A stretch of DNA of 64,000 nt from Dactylorhiza incarnata (GCA_033032865.1 JAWHQI010000013.1:8680001-8744000), one strand, 5' to 3'; positions 22,344 through 33,227 are shown, numbered from the stretch's first letter. Program-made: numbers and translations. The notes: generated from the sequence alone by a model not told the origin.

Positions 22344-22827
22344 TGTTGGTGCCAAAAATGGTACCTCCAAAATTCACACTAAAAGGGGGATGGGAGAAAA
22401 CTGCGAAGTGCAGGCTATTAAGACAGAAGATGCTGGAACAAAGAGAAATAATCACGAAATGGCGATCACGAAGAAATGAGACCGCTTACACAAGTTGTAA
22501 GCTGGAGCCTCGGAGCCAAAGGTCTCTTTTCAGGTACCCTTACGCCTCTATTTATAGACGAGGGGGCTGCCCAAATGGGCAGAATTGAAAACTACGGGCT
22601 GCCCGGGGTACAGGAGAGCCGGGGCAGGGAAATGGGGTACAAATAGCAAAAATAAGGTAAACGATCAGACCGCTTAAGCTGGCGGTCTTGCACTGCCCTG
22701 ACCGCTTGGCACTTTGAAAATTCCGGTTGAGGAGGTAGCTGGCGATCTGGGCGGTCACCGAAACTGAGACCGCTGAGACCGAAAAATTTGACCAACAAGA
22801 GGAGGTCGCGGGCTTTCCAGACAAACA
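22344..22827 (-). mobile_element. Copia-like solo LTR (484 bp), target duplication ATATC
   Basis: Edges TGTTGGTGCC...AGACAAACA with ATATC at 22339-22343 and 22828-22832. TATAAATA on the minus strand at 22549-22556 sets the orientation. GACCGC/GCGGTC dyads cluster at 22660-22790, upstream of the TATA box. The lineage is not certain from the LTR alone. Confidence 0.85.
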
Positions 22828-22832
22828 ATATC

Positions 22833-23120
22833 TGATCTATTTAGATAGTTGTTTTGGTTGAGAAAAACATAGGCTACAATCCAACAAACTTTTTATATAT
22901 ATGTAATCTGTTTATTGTAATGCCCATGAGAAAAGAGATTAAAGTTGTGCATGAGGACCAACACTGGTTAGGAGGCTATCATTTCAGGTATCAAATTTTC
23001 TTCATAATGTTTATTAGTTTTGTGGTAATTTGTGTAAAATACTGAATTTGAGCATCTTCCTGTTTGAACTTTTGGGTTTCAAATATAGTAGCTTATATCA
23101 ATGGTATCAGTAGTTTATGC
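22833..23120. other. Unassigned AT-rich DNA
   Basis: A short open stretch (MPMRKEIKVVHEDQHWLGGYHF) at about 22921-22988 ends at a splice-donor-like CAGGTATC. It has no recognisable domain, and a coding role is doubtful. Confidence 0.3.
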
Positions 23121-23262
23121 AAACTGTAATGTGTAGTTTGCCCAAAATGCAGGTATGGGCAAACTGCATGTGCAGGTATGGGCAAATTACATGTGCAGTT
23201 TGGGCAAATTGCAGGTGCAGTTTGGGCAAACTGCATGTGCAGTTTGGGAAAATTGCAACTAA
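23121..23262. repeat. About 21-bp minisatellite with GCAGTTTGGGCAAACTGC dyad
   Basis: Six or so degenerate units of TGCAGTTTGGGCAAATTGCA type. At 23217-23234 the 18-bp GCAGTTTGGGCAAACTGC is a perfect dyad with 8-bp arms. Confidence 0.8.
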
Positions 23263-23269
23263 GTGTATG

Positions 23270-23346
23270 TGTTAGAGTGTGAGTGCATGTGTGTGTGTTG
23301 TTTTTAAGAGCTGTGTAGTAAAGAGAGTGAAATGTTAAGTGCAGTG

Positions 23347-23380
<34 letters not shown>

Positions 23381-23535
23381 TGTTTTTAAGAGTTGTGTAG
23401 TGAAGTGTGTGTGATGTTAAGTGAATTGAAATGTCTGTGTGTATGTGTGTGCTATTTTTAAGAGTTGTGTATGTGTGTGTGATGTTAAGTGCAGTGTGTG
23501 TGCTGTTTTTATGAGTTATGTATGTATGGATGTGA
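23270..23535. repeat. TG-rich block in a ~70-80 bp higher-order repeat
   Basis: GT runs alternate with TTTTTAAGAGTTGTGTA and GATGTTAAGTGCAGT, repeated three to four times. Confidence 0.75.
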
Positions 23536-23929
23536 GTTTGTATGGATGTTTCTGCTCTCATTTATTTGTAGGGTGATCTTAATTGCTCTCTTTTATTTGT
23601 AGGGTGCTCGAGCATTGACCGGCAAGGGACGAAAGATTCATTAGTCAGAAAGTGATGGACGATTCATTTTTCAAAAAATGACGGAAGATTTATTAGAAAC
23701 ATGTTGATCTTGTAATGTAATATTGTATTATTTTAGAAGAGATGATAATAACTTGTACTCTATGTAATACTTTTTGGTGTGAATAAATACATGTTGATCT
23801 TGTTACGAAATATTAAATATATGTGTGTTTTCAAGATTATTATTTGTAATAAAATCTCAGGTACACAAAAAATAGAAATGGAATATTTTTGATATATAAA
23901 TGAATTGGCTGTAGTAAGAAGAATGGAAA

Positions 23930-24354
23930 ACAAATGTAACGATTTTTTTGTTTCTATTGTTTAATCTATTGTAACGAAATAATGATTATTTTACTTTATT
24001 GTAACAAAGTTAGTTTATTTTTATTGAGGAAAAAAATAAAACATTTGTAACAAAATAGTTTTAATCGTAACTTTTTTTTGTGAGGAAAAAAATTCGTAAC
24101 GAAATAATATTTATTGTGACCAATTTATTGTGAGGAAGAATCTCTTTTTGGTGAGAAAGTATCGTTTGTTACAATTAATTTATTTGTAACGACATGCATA
24201 CATTCGTTACAAGAACTTTTAGCGTCGAGCTTTAGAGGAGGACCGTTACTTAAAGTTTTTTTTGTTACCAATGAGTTTTTGTAACAATTTTTGGCACTTA
24301 CTGTAACGATTTAGGTCCTTACTATAAGTGCAGTTTGTTGTAGCTTGAGCATTA
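23930..24354 (-). mobile_element. CACTA-like (En/Spm) terminal region, degenerate
   Basis: TGTAACGA/TTGTAACA words recur at least ten times, as in CACTA subterminal repeats. On the minus strand the outer end reads CTACAACAAACTGCACTTATAG, close to the CACTACAACAAA type but with an altered first few bases. No transposase or opposite terminus is identified. A simple AT-rich repeat remains an alternative. Confidence 0.4.
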
Positions 24355-25862
24355 TTTTCATTTATTAAATTTTTACGTGCTCTTTTACAATTGTTAGCTC
24401 TTTTTCAAATATCTTGAGTTTTTCTTTAAAAACATTGCAATCAAAATAAGGCGTACTATTTTCAACTAAAGATCTCTTTTAAAAATATTATATTGAAGAT
24501 TACTTTTAAAAGAGATGGGTATCAATCTTTCTTCACTACCACCGGCGGTAGGAACTACCGCTTGGCAATAGAAATAGAAATTGAATCCAAGAGTTTCTTT
24601 CTTATGAAAAATGAACCTTTCGATATATTTTGCATTAAAGCTTTTGAAGAATGCTATTCAAAACATTTTGATGCATGGAAATCAAATCTAGATTATTAAA
24701 GAAAGAGAAATAAGATTTTATTTCTTTAGAGATTGAATATAAAAATGTTTGATGTCAATGACGCTTGAAATCAAGGCGAATAGAAAATTGCTTTTTGTTT
24801 TCTATTCCGACACTTCTCTCAAGGACCGGTTGGCTCTAGCCAATATCTCCCTAGATGAGGCCACGAGCAGCCCCCTAGTTCTAAACCTAAACCTAGTAGC
24901 CACACCCACGCGGTGAATTCTCCTAATTCCTCGCAAGGCCCTAGTTGCCAACCACGCGGCAAATTTCTCTATCGATAAAAAGGATAAGAGTTACAAGATA
25001 AGATAAAAAACTCCCCTCTAAATTAAACCCTTGATGCAAATGTCATTTCGCTTGAAAGGTTCGATCTTTGTGACTTGAGAGTCTTCCTCTTTAATGTTCT
25101 TTAGATCCTTGCATGTCTCCAATTGATTAGAATTTGTTGCAGTGAGAACACTCCATGTGTATGTTGAGAGAAAGCTTCTTGATCGCCGTTTTGATAGCTT
25201 TTAATCCTTGCGCATGAATTACTTTTTGATCTCCTCTGAATAACTCTCTCTTTAGATGAGTGGGAAACACCCCTCACTTTTCTCTAGATGGCTAGTGCTT
25301 TCATCCCTCAAAAATTTCATCCAAAACCATCAAGGGAAACTCAATTTTGGGCTATTTTAAATAGAGGTTGATGTGCAGGAAGTTATAGTAGAGCGGTAGC
25401 ACGCAATCTTCAATTTCCTTCCTTATCTTCTCTTCAATTTCATGGATTTGGCTATTATCTTTGGAAATAAATTATTCCCCACTAAAATATGATATATTCT
25501 TGCCTTCACAATGATATTATATGCTCCTTTTGGTTTCTCAATCAAATCATGATTTATTGGGGTTTCCTAAAGCTACCGCCTGACGATAGAGTTAACACGC
25601 CACAGTAGAACTTACTATATATGATTCCCGTCGATATTCCATTCTCGACGACATTGTTATCTCAACGATATTTCCAATTAAGTCATCGCTACTGCCAGTG
25701 GTAGCTTTATCGCACCACAATAAGAGTTGTTATATTGAGTCCTGTTGACATTCCTTTCTCGAGGAGATATCCTTCTCGGCGTAGTTTCCAAATATGCATT
25801 AGCTACCGCCAGCAGTGGTATTATCGTGTCGCGACAACAACAGTGTATTGAATTGATATGGA
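24355..25862. repeat. Unclassified LTR-like remnant with TACCGCC/GGCGGTA dyads
   Basis: It contains an inverted repeat ATCTCTTTTAAAA/TTTTAAAAGAGAT near 24473-24516. CTACC...GGTAG dyads occur at about 24537, 25570, 25690 and 25802; at 24537 it reads CTACCACCGGCGGTAG. A 68-aa frame at 24493-24699 has no known domain. Style and composition resemble the U3 arrays of LTRs elsewhere in the window. Edges and lineage are not clear; it is cut at 25863-25867 by the Athila insertion. Confidence 0.35.
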
Positions 25863-25867
25863 ATCAT

Positions 25868-27477
25868 TGATGAGTCCTGATCATATACACATTTATGGAC
25901 TCATCCGGGCCGTTATTTAGTCATTTCTCCGCACTTTAGCCTTGTTATAGCTTATATTTGATAATCCATGCTAGGTGCACATCTAGGCCCACTTTGGTGT
26001 GATTTTCGTGCTTATTGTCATTAGTAGTATTCATGTGCTGTCAAGTGCCACTTTCAGTGGCTAGATCTGTGGTTGTGCTGGAATAGGAGTCGTGCAAGTG
26101 TTCCCGGTGCAATTCTGCACAGGAACACTGCGCACGATCGCCGGTCCTATTGCGCACGACCACTGGTCGTGCGCCACTGATCGTGTGCACTTAACCTTCT
26201 TTTCATGAGTTCTGTTTGGTGCAGTGCGCACGCCCACCAATGCCAGCGCGCACGACCACCGATCGTGCGCCACTGCTCGTGCGCATTTGCCATTAAATTT
26301 CTGAGTTCTGTTTGCTGAAGTGCGCACGACCATCAACTCCAGTGCGCACGACCACCGGTCGTGCGCCACTGTCCGTGCGCACTTAACATTTATTTTATGA
26401 GTTCTGTTTCATCTAATGTGCACGACCACCGACGATAGTGCGCACGACCACCGATCGTGCGCTACTGGTCGTGCGAACATTTTATTTTATAATTTCGTAT
26501 CTTGCAGGTTCCACCCAGGCAGTGCGCACAATCGCAGAATTCCAGTGCGCACGACCACTGGTCGTGCGCCAATGACCGTGCGCAATATTTATTCCAGCGC
26601 CTATTTAAATGCCTGTTGCAATTTTTAGGGTATTATCAGCCGCCGGGAGCGGGATTCCTGTTCCGTACGCCGCCGTCCACCACCTTGGGACGCCTCCACT
26701 TCATCTCCTACGCAAGGGGAAGCCTCCTCCATCCATTCCAAGACTTCCTCCGTTGTCCGTGAGTGTTCTCCACCATCCGCAAGCCTCCAAGCATCCATTC
26801 TCTCATTCCGCCCGGTGAGAAGAAGAAGAAACCTGAAGTCGAAGACGACGGAGCTACGTAGGGAGATCGTGACAGCTCTCTACGCCGGAAGCATAGTCCG
26901 CCCGAGTCCGGAGGTAGCCCGACAACCTACCATTCCGGCCGTGAACGGCCGCTAGTCTTCACCATCGGTTATTTCTTTCCTCTTTCCTTCATTGTACTCG
27001 TTGAGCCGTGTAAACTTGAATATTGCAATGTTGTTTATTGAAATGAATGTTTCCTTGTTGTTCTTCATGGTTTGCTTGTGATTCACTCCGTTTTCCACTC
27101 ACTCACTCACGCCCGCACGCAAGGTGTTTGTTCCGCGTTAGCAAGAGCTAACGGCGGTTGTGAAGAGGTGTTTGCGACCCTCACCTTCTCGCACTTGAGT
27201 ACATTCCACCCGCCTAACGAAGCACGGCATCGCGGCCATTGCATCCACCTCGCCTCGCGAAGCGGTGTTTTCGACCCGCATCTCTTTTGTTGTTGATAAG
27301 ATTAGGAAAACCAACCAACCAAAAACCCCCTCTTTGTGTTTGTGAAACGCTTGTGTAGCAATAGTCACTGCGCGAATCGTTCACCCAACCTGCATTCCTC
27401 AAGAGACCGACATCCGGGGATTCCACTCTCCACATTTATTACTTGACAGCGACCGGTGCACTTGCCGACACGCATCA
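25868..27477 (+). repeat. Athila-type 5' LTR (1610 bp)
   Basis: TGATGAGTCCTGATC...GACACGCATCA. The U3 dyad array is at 26120-26590, and a CTATTTAAATGCC TATA-like box is near 26600. The downstream half is similar to the solo LTR at 18156-19668. Confidence 0.93.
26120..26590 (+). repeat. U3 array of GCGCACGACC...GGTCGTGCGC dyads
   Basis: Five blocks about 100 bp apart. Most have GAGTTCTGTTT, a short filler, GTGCGCACGACC and the mirrored GGTCGTGCGCCACTG. AT-rich spacers differ between blocks while the palindromes are kept. Confidence 0.88.
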
Positions 27478-27500
27478 AGTTTTTGGCGCCGTTGCCGGGG
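27478..27500 (+). promoter_or_regulatory. Athila-type primer binding site
   Basis: TTTTTGGCGCCGTTGCCGGG begins two bases after the LTR end. This context is typical of the Athila lineage. Confidence 0.85.
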
Positions 27501-27670
27501 AATGCAGACGTGATGAATTCGTCTGCGTGAAGATTTGTTGCACGCGAATTTTCTTTTCTTTCACCTCTCTTGTTCACCCCTGGTCTCTCCGTTTCTTTTC
27601 GATTCGCGCTTCTGATTACTTTTGCCTTTTCCATCGTTCGCTAATCATTTTGTTTGCAAGTAGTCGCAGC

Positions 27671-28945
27671 ATGACCTCCATTCAGGAATGCATCTATCAG
27701 GGAAGCTTAAATGATTTAAGGGATCAAGCAGAAAGAAACAATCATGACTTCGGGATCTCCCCCGACGTCATTGAGTACATGTATGGGAACTGCAAGTTTA
27801 GCGGGGATGAGCATGAAGACGCGGTGCAACACATGCAGGACTTTTTAGCAATCTATTACACATGTGTATTCAGTGGAGTTGAAAACGATCTGCAAAAGAT
27901 TCTGGCATTTTCATTCTCCTTGCATAAAAAAGCCAAAAGCTGGTATTGGGATATCCGGAAAAGAGAGGTGATCACATGGAAACAATTCGAAGGGAGATTT
28001 TTGCAAGAGTTTCAACATCGTACCCAAGCCTTGGACAAGTACAGGGAACTTGTAACCTTTGGACAGGGGAAGGAGGAGACGTTAGTTGATGCTTGGGAGC
28101 GTTTCCAATCCTTGCATAGGGGATGCTACCGTGAAGATCTTTCAGAAGCTTTCTTAATTCAGATTTTTTATTTCGGAGTGCGGGATAATTTCCGTCTTCT
28201 ATTTGATATGCCAGTTGGAGGGGCCCTGTTTAATAAATCGGGGAAAGACGCGTGGGAAGTGGTCGTGAATGTTGCTCACACCAGTCAGCACTGGAGTCAT
28301 ATCATTCGCTCCCCAAGTACTGCTGCAGTTAATGTCGTGACATTCAAAGGAGCAGCGGAAATAATGAAAGGAGTGCAAGTGAGCATACCACTGATTGAAG
28401 CTATCTCTCAAATGCCGGGCTACTCCAAATTTTTGAAAGATTTGATCTCAAAGCGGAAGCAGTTGGAGGGTCTCAAAACTATCGACCTCACCGAGGAGTG
28501 CTCCGCCATCATTTCCAATATGCCCACTAAGTGCAAGGATCCGGGCAGTTTTACGATTCCCTGCAGGATCGGCCATCACCGTTTCAGCCAGGCACTCTGT
28601 GATTTGGGGGCATCAATCAACTTGATGCCGCTCTCTATCTTTCATGAACTTGGTGCTGGGATCTTGAAGCCAACGCAGGTAATGCTGCAGCTTGCTGATC
28701 GGTCGATCAAGAAGCAGTCGGGAATCGTCGAGGACCTCACAATAGTTGTAAACGGTCTCACCTTTCCAGCTGATTTTATCATTCTCGACATGAAGGTCGA
28801 TACAAATGTTCCCATTATCTTGGGGCGGCCCTTTCTCGCTACTGCTCGTGCTATTATTAATGTGGAGCAGGGGGAGCTCACACTAAGACTGGGGGAGGAT
28901 GCCTCGCGAAGCGGTGTTTTCGACCCGCATCTCTTTTGTTGTTGA
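27671..28945 (+). CDS. gag: Athila gag with protease domain, ending in LTR sequence
   Basis: Open frame from ATG 27671 (MTSIQECIYQGSLNDL); the frame is open further upstream (27443), but that part lies in LTR, primer site and leader. The gag core at about residues 60-190 has FSFSLHKKAKSWYWD, TWKQFEGRFLQEF and DAWERFQSLHRGCY. Protease follows at about residues 290-400: ALCDLGASINLMPLSIFHEL with DLGA at the active site, LQLADRS, and PIILGRPFLATARA. The last ~15 residues are read from the truncated 3' LTR (28901-28945) and are not native. No zinc knuckle is seen. There is no internal stop, unlike every other gag here; it may be translatable from the intact 5' LTR. Confidence 0.85.
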   Translation: MTSIQECIYQGSLNDLRDQAERNNHDFGISPDVIEYMYGNCKFSGDEHEDAVQHMQDFLAIYYTCVFSGVENDLQKILAFSFSLHKKAKSWYWDIRKREVITWKQFEGRFLQEFQHRTQALDKYRELVTFGQGKEETLVDAWERFQSLHRGCYREDLSEAFLIQIFYFGVRDNFRLLFDMPVGGALFNKSGKDAWEVVVNVAHTSQHWSHIIRSPSTAAVNVVTFKGAAEIMKGVQVSIPLIEAISQMPGYSKFLKDLISKRKQLEGLKTIDLTEECSAIISNMPTKCKDPGSFTIPCRIGHHRFSQALCDLGASINLMPLSIFHELGAGILKPTQVMLQLADRSIKKQSGIVEDLTIVVNGLTFPADFIILDMKVDTNVPIILGRPFLATARAIINVEQGELTLRLGEDASRSGVFDPHLFCC

Positions 28946-29126
28946 TAAGATTAGGAAAACCAACCAACCAAAAACCCCCTCTTTGTGTTTGTGAAACGCT
29001 TGTGTAGCAATAGTCACTGCGCGAATCGTTCACCCAACCTGCATTCCTCAAGAGACCGACATCCGGGGATTCCACTCTCCACATTTATTACTTGACAGCG
29101 ACCGGTGCACTTGCCGACACGCATCA
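28901..29126 (+). repeat. Truncated 3' LTR of the Athila-type element
   Basis: Identical to 27252-27477; only the last 226 bp of the LTR remain. Confidence 0.95.
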
Positions 29127-29131
29127 ATCAT

Positions 29132-29862
29132 CGTCTTTCATTTTCGTGATCATAGGGGCTTGAAAGCTGAAGTTCCTACACACTATACACACATGGCATG
29201 TATGATCAAATACAATGGGATTTGTTATTCTCAAACCAAGAGATGTGGAAAGCATGTTCCAACATCTTTTCTTTTTAAATTCCCTTGGGGATGTTCTGAA
29301 GAAGAAAATGGGAGTTCCTCTTCATTACTCCAAAAAACTAGACTCCAAGATGTTTGTGAGATGGGACAGGGGGATTTCTAAATCCCCTAAAGATAGTCAA
29401 GCACTTCTGTAGGGTCAGTAGAAGGATGAATATGTTGGTAATGCTGGAGAGGAATGTTCCTCCAGTATTTCTGAAGAATAGGTCGACCCCTCTATCCCAA
29501 ACCCTGCTCTCACATAGGCGGAGGGCTCTCATGTGCAATTGCCCCTAGAGCCTCTTGTTGAACCTTCTTCCATAGAGTTTCTTGTGGAAAGGAGAGCACC
29601 TTTGGGTTACATCTCTGCTGTGTACAAAAGGAAGAGAAGTCAGGAAAATGGAGTGTCAATTGGGGGGAGTCCCTACCAGGGAGATCAGTCCAAAATACTG
29701 CAGTTGCTAAGGCGGAGACCCATCTGGGGTGCTCTGCCCTAGATGATCAAGGTGATGAGGTTGCAGCTAAAGATGGTAGAAGCTCTACTGAAGAAGGTGT
29801 TTAGGAAGGACCTGAAAGAAAAGATGAAAAGAACACAAGCAGTGAGCTAGAGATGGATGAAG
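29132..29862 (+). pseudogene. Element F third ORF, part 1 (SIRE-type, decayed)
   Basis: Several short plus-strand frames (for example 29215-29412) with frameshifts and stops. The end (MDEG at about 29851) continues in frame at 40161 once element G and one GTGTA are removed. No known enzymatic domain is present. Position before a polypurine tract and LTR in the reassembled order suggests the post-pol ORF of a SIRE-type copia element. Where the rest of F (gag-pol, 5' LTR) lies is not visible. Confidence 0.5.
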
Positions 29863-29867
29863 GTGTA

Positions 29868-29945
29868 TGAAAGTGCACAGTTAACCACACTAGAATTCTC
29901 TAGAGGGGGGGTGAATAGAGATTTAAAAATACTTTGTGCAAAGTT

Positions 29946-29990
<45 letters not shown>

Positions 29991-31195
29991 AATAATCACA
30001 GATTTAAGCTTCACACACACCAACAAGAATTAAGCAAAAGAAATAAAAAGAAAATCACAGCACAACACAAAGAAATATAGTGGTTCCCCAAACTTTTTGT
30101 AGTCCACTCTTCTACCCCCTTAGTAGGAATTCACTATCATGCACTGAGTCTTTTGATAAGGAGACTCTTAGAACCATCCTGAGTCTTTTGATAAGGAGAC
30201 TCTTAAAACCACTACAACTGAATTTTTTGAAGAGAGATTCTAAAAACTCTTTTGCACAATTTGAAAATGAAATAAGAATAAGAAGAAGTGGAAGAAAAAC
30301 AATTGAAGCAAGAAAGAATCTTCTTCCTAGCAAGAAGATTAGAAGCACAAGTATAGTGAATTTGAAATCTCTCTTCTATAGTGAGAAGGAGATTGTAGGC
30401 CTTTTTCTCTTTCAGTGAGAGCTTTCAGAAATGGCAGCAGTATGGCTTTAGAAGGAGGAGAAGATGAAGGCTTTTTCTTTGCTGCAACACTCTTTCACTT
30501 TTCTCAGCTTTCTCACTTTTCACTTGGGAGCTTTTCCTCTTTTTCAAATGGATGGTGTGGATCACTTCATTTTCTTCTCTGCCGATTTCCCTCTTACTTA
30601 TAGCTCTGTTTATTCAAAGAATACTATAGGAGAATAATCAATTAGCAGTCAGAGAAATAGTAAGAGAGAAAAGATTCCATAATCAATATTTTTGTAGAAG
30701 GAAAGAGATCATTCTGATTTCAAATAATATCCATAATAAACTTAATCAATTTAGCCAAGAATCAATTAGAAGGAAAGACTGATTCAGAACTGCTATAAAA
30801 GAATAATATAATTCCATAAGAATCAGATCTACAAGAAAGAAGGAAAGAGATCTGGCGTGTTTTGAATTTGACATAGAAATCTACGTACGTCGATTACTAT
30901 TCGACGGAAGCGTTGATTTCAGACTGGCTGGACGTCGAGAGGAGAATATGGAAGGTGCGTCGACTAAGGTACGTTGACTTCACTAGATGCGTCGACATTG
31001 AAGTCAGAGTTACGTTGACATAGGTTACGTCGAATTCTGTTTAGAATTACTTCGACTAATTTTGAGAAGAACGTCGACTACACTTCGACGTTGCGTCGAA
31101 TACTATTCGACGCATATTTACTTAGACCAATTTTTCATTCTTAGAATTTATATTCTACTCATTTTTAGGGGTTAAGATAAATCATTTCCCCAACA
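29868..31195 (-). repeat. 3' LTR of element G (1328 bp)
   Basis: Plus-strand edges TGAAAGTGCACAG...CCCCAACA. Its TATA-like word is TATAAGTA at 30595-30602 (minus). The GTCGA dyad array is at 30885-31110, in U3. Confidence 0.94.
30885..31110 (-). repeat. GTCGA dyad array in U3 of element G
   Basis: ACGTCGAT...TTCGACG, GCGTCGAC and CTTCGACGTTGCGTCGA words occur about every 20-30 bp. The matching copy lies at 39835-40075 in the other LTR. Confidence 0.85.
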
Positions 31196-31212
31196 ATCTC
31201 CCCCTATTTGTC
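31196..31212 (-). promoter_or_regulatory. Polypurine tract of element G
   Basis: AAATAGGGGGAGAT on the minus strand, directly before the LTR start TGTTGGGGAAA. Confidence 0.85.
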
Positions 31213-31459
31213 TTAACCCTACTTAGGGAGAAATTGTATCAGCTTTTAATCAACACATCAAGACATTTATATAGAAACGAAATATGTTAAGTAATTAGAA
31301 GAAGGTAGAGAAAGAAATCATATAACATGTAAGTATCTTTCACAAGATTTAAACTAAGAACTTCTTGTTATACATGAAGTCGACAAAGGCAGAGTAAAGT
31401 TTCTTAGATAAATTTTCAATAGCTTCAAAAATGTAGGGTCTGGATTTATCAGGATGCTC

Positions 31460-33046
31460 CTAAACATTTCTGATAATTGTGTGCAGCTTTGCCAGGATCT
31501 TTTCAGCATCAGGAAGGGTGCCATTTATGGAATAGCCCTTGCTAATGAAAATTGCTTCCTTTTCATCAATCATTTCAATTGTAATGCTTTGAGGTTTCTT
31601 TTGTGTAGATTTGGGCTCAGATGGTCCCTTGTTGTCAACCTTGGGCCTATATTTTCTCTTCATCTCTGATTCTTGTTTCTCAGGGATCTCAGACACTTTT
31701 CCTTTCCCTTTCCAGGGTGAACTGTGCCATTTGTCTAATCCTTCTGGTCTTTTAGGCTTCTTATAGGGAATGTAGTCATCTTCTGAACATCCTACACCCC
31801 TTTTGTGCTTTTGTCCTTTGTCTGGGATAAGCCCTGCCTGAGGATTTTTCTTCTGATATGCTTCAACATCAAACAATTTCTTTGGAAGTTTGATGGAAGA
31901 TTCAGCAAGAATCTGTTCTTTGGTCATCCCCATCTTGATCTTTTCCATCCAGATATTCCTCTTATCCTCTCTCTCTTTCATTGCTGCTTCAAATTCAAAC
32001 AACTCTCTTTCTCTCATTTCTTCATGCCTCTTTTCCATGTCAGGGTCATGGTACTCCTTTACAGGACTGTTAGGAGTGATATTAGGCATTCTTTCAAACC
32101 TTTTTATCTCCTTAACAACTTTTCTTTATTTCTTTTCCTTTGCATAGTCTTTCCTTTCTTGTTTGGAGAATTTTTGCCAATGAGGGATGGATTATCTTCT
32201 TCTTTTCATTTGTCCTCTTGGTCATTCCCTAGGTAGCATTTGTGGAGGTAAAGGTAGTAGAGGAGGTAGAGAAGAAGGTTGAAGTGGTGGTAGAGGCAGA
32301 GGTGGAGATGTAGTTTTCACTTTAGAAGGAGAAGGTGGAGAAGGAACTTTAGAAGGACGAGTTTCTTCTGGAGGAACATCCTCAAGTAGAGGTGTCCTGA
32401 GTTTGATGTGACTGGAAGAGAAGCCAGGAGAGTGATACTGATATTCTTCCACACACAAGGGTGCCTAAATCCAGACTTGCCCTTTTAGGTCATCAGAAGT
32501 AGTTGTTTCTTCCTCCGCCTGGACATCTGTATTTTGTACTGCAATAATCTCCCCCTGAACATATGGGGCATCAAATCTGAATGCTGAATCCACAGCATGG
32601 TCTCCTTCTGTATGGTAGGATGAGGATTCACCAAAGTGTTTGTTGAAGGTGTAATCAGAGTGATTGGAGAAGAATTGAGCCTATGGTAAAAAACATGAAG
32701 TTGGTTTAATACTTAGAGATAATATTTAGAGATTGGAGAAGAGTTAGCCCTGAGCTTTAAGAGAATATAGAACCTGAATAGAGGGGTTTCTGGAACAACT
32801 CTCCCCCTGGTTTATATCCTGCAGAAAGGATGTAAACCTTTTTGGCGACAGATGTTGTTCATGAAGAAGAACATGAAGCTCAGGAAGAGAAGCAGAGAGG
32901 ACGACCAGTTTAGCTTCACAGGTGGTTATCATTGCGGCACATTCGTTGGCGAAATTATTCAGTCTTGTTTGAAATTCATTCAGGAGGTTTTCCAGGGCAT
33001 CGTTTATCACTTTGATGATGGCAGATTGAACAGGAGTTGGCGCCAT
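31460..33046 (-). pseudogene. Third ORF of element G (SIRE env-like class)
   Basis: One frame from ATG 33046 (MAPTPVQSAII) to a stop at 31460, about 528 codons, interrupted at 32744 and 32222 and just upstream of 32089. The N-terminal part is helical. The middle is Pro/Ser-rich (PSPPSPSK, PPLPLPPLQP). A charged stretch predicted as coiled coil follows (EKRHEEMRERELFEFEAAMK), then a Lys/Arg-rich tail. No transmembrane segment is obvious. Element D has a homologous ORF at the same place (56316-57792). In SIRE-type elements such ORFs are called env-like; an envelope role is not shown here. Confidence 0.7.
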
Positions 33047-33227
33047 TGATGCAGAGAGAAAGGGTGACGACAAAGTTTTTGGAGGTTTGGGAGAGTGTGA
33101 GTTATGAAATAGGAGGTATTATTTAAAGAAGGTGAAACGTCGAAAAGGAAACAGAAATCAAGGGATATTAGGTAATCCAATTGTCAAAAGAAGAAGGAAA
33201 GATTTGTTTCCAGTTTTATCATGAAGT

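Larger units (their letters stand above)
25868..29126 (+). mobile_element. Athila-type element reduced to 5' LTR, gag-protease and a 226-bp 3' LTR tail; target duplication ATCAT
   Basis: ATCAT flanks it at 25863-25867 and 29127-29131, so both outer edges are intact. RT, RNase H, integrase, any later ORF, the polypurine tract and the first ~1.38 kb of the 3' LTR are missing. The internal deletion joins protease to the LTR at the short shared word GCCTCGCGAAGCGG. The 226 bp left of the 3' LTR are identical to the 5' LTR as far as I can read, so insertion and deletion are recent. Confidence 0.93.

Noticed and set aside
22921..23640. Two-exon host gene suggested by CAG/GTATC and TTTGTAG/GGTGC splice-like sites
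   Set aside because: Joining the pieces gives an early stop, the intron would be repeat DNA, and no domain is recognised.
27443..27670. Upstream extension of the Athila gag frame
   Set aside because: It runs through the LTR end, the primer binding site and the leader; the ATG at 27671 with a gag-like sequence is the better start.
28901..28945. C-terminal ~15 residues of the Athila gag-protease frame
   Set aside because: These are encoded by the truncated 3' LTR and are an artefact of the deletion joint.
29940..29985. AT microsatellite as a regulatory element
   Set aside because: It differs in length between the two LTRs of element G and looks like plain slippage.
31460..33046. True envelope glycoprotein for the third ORF
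   Set aside because: I see no signal peptide, transmembrane segment or glycoprotein-like Cys pattern; only the position and the SIRE precedent suggest the env-like label.
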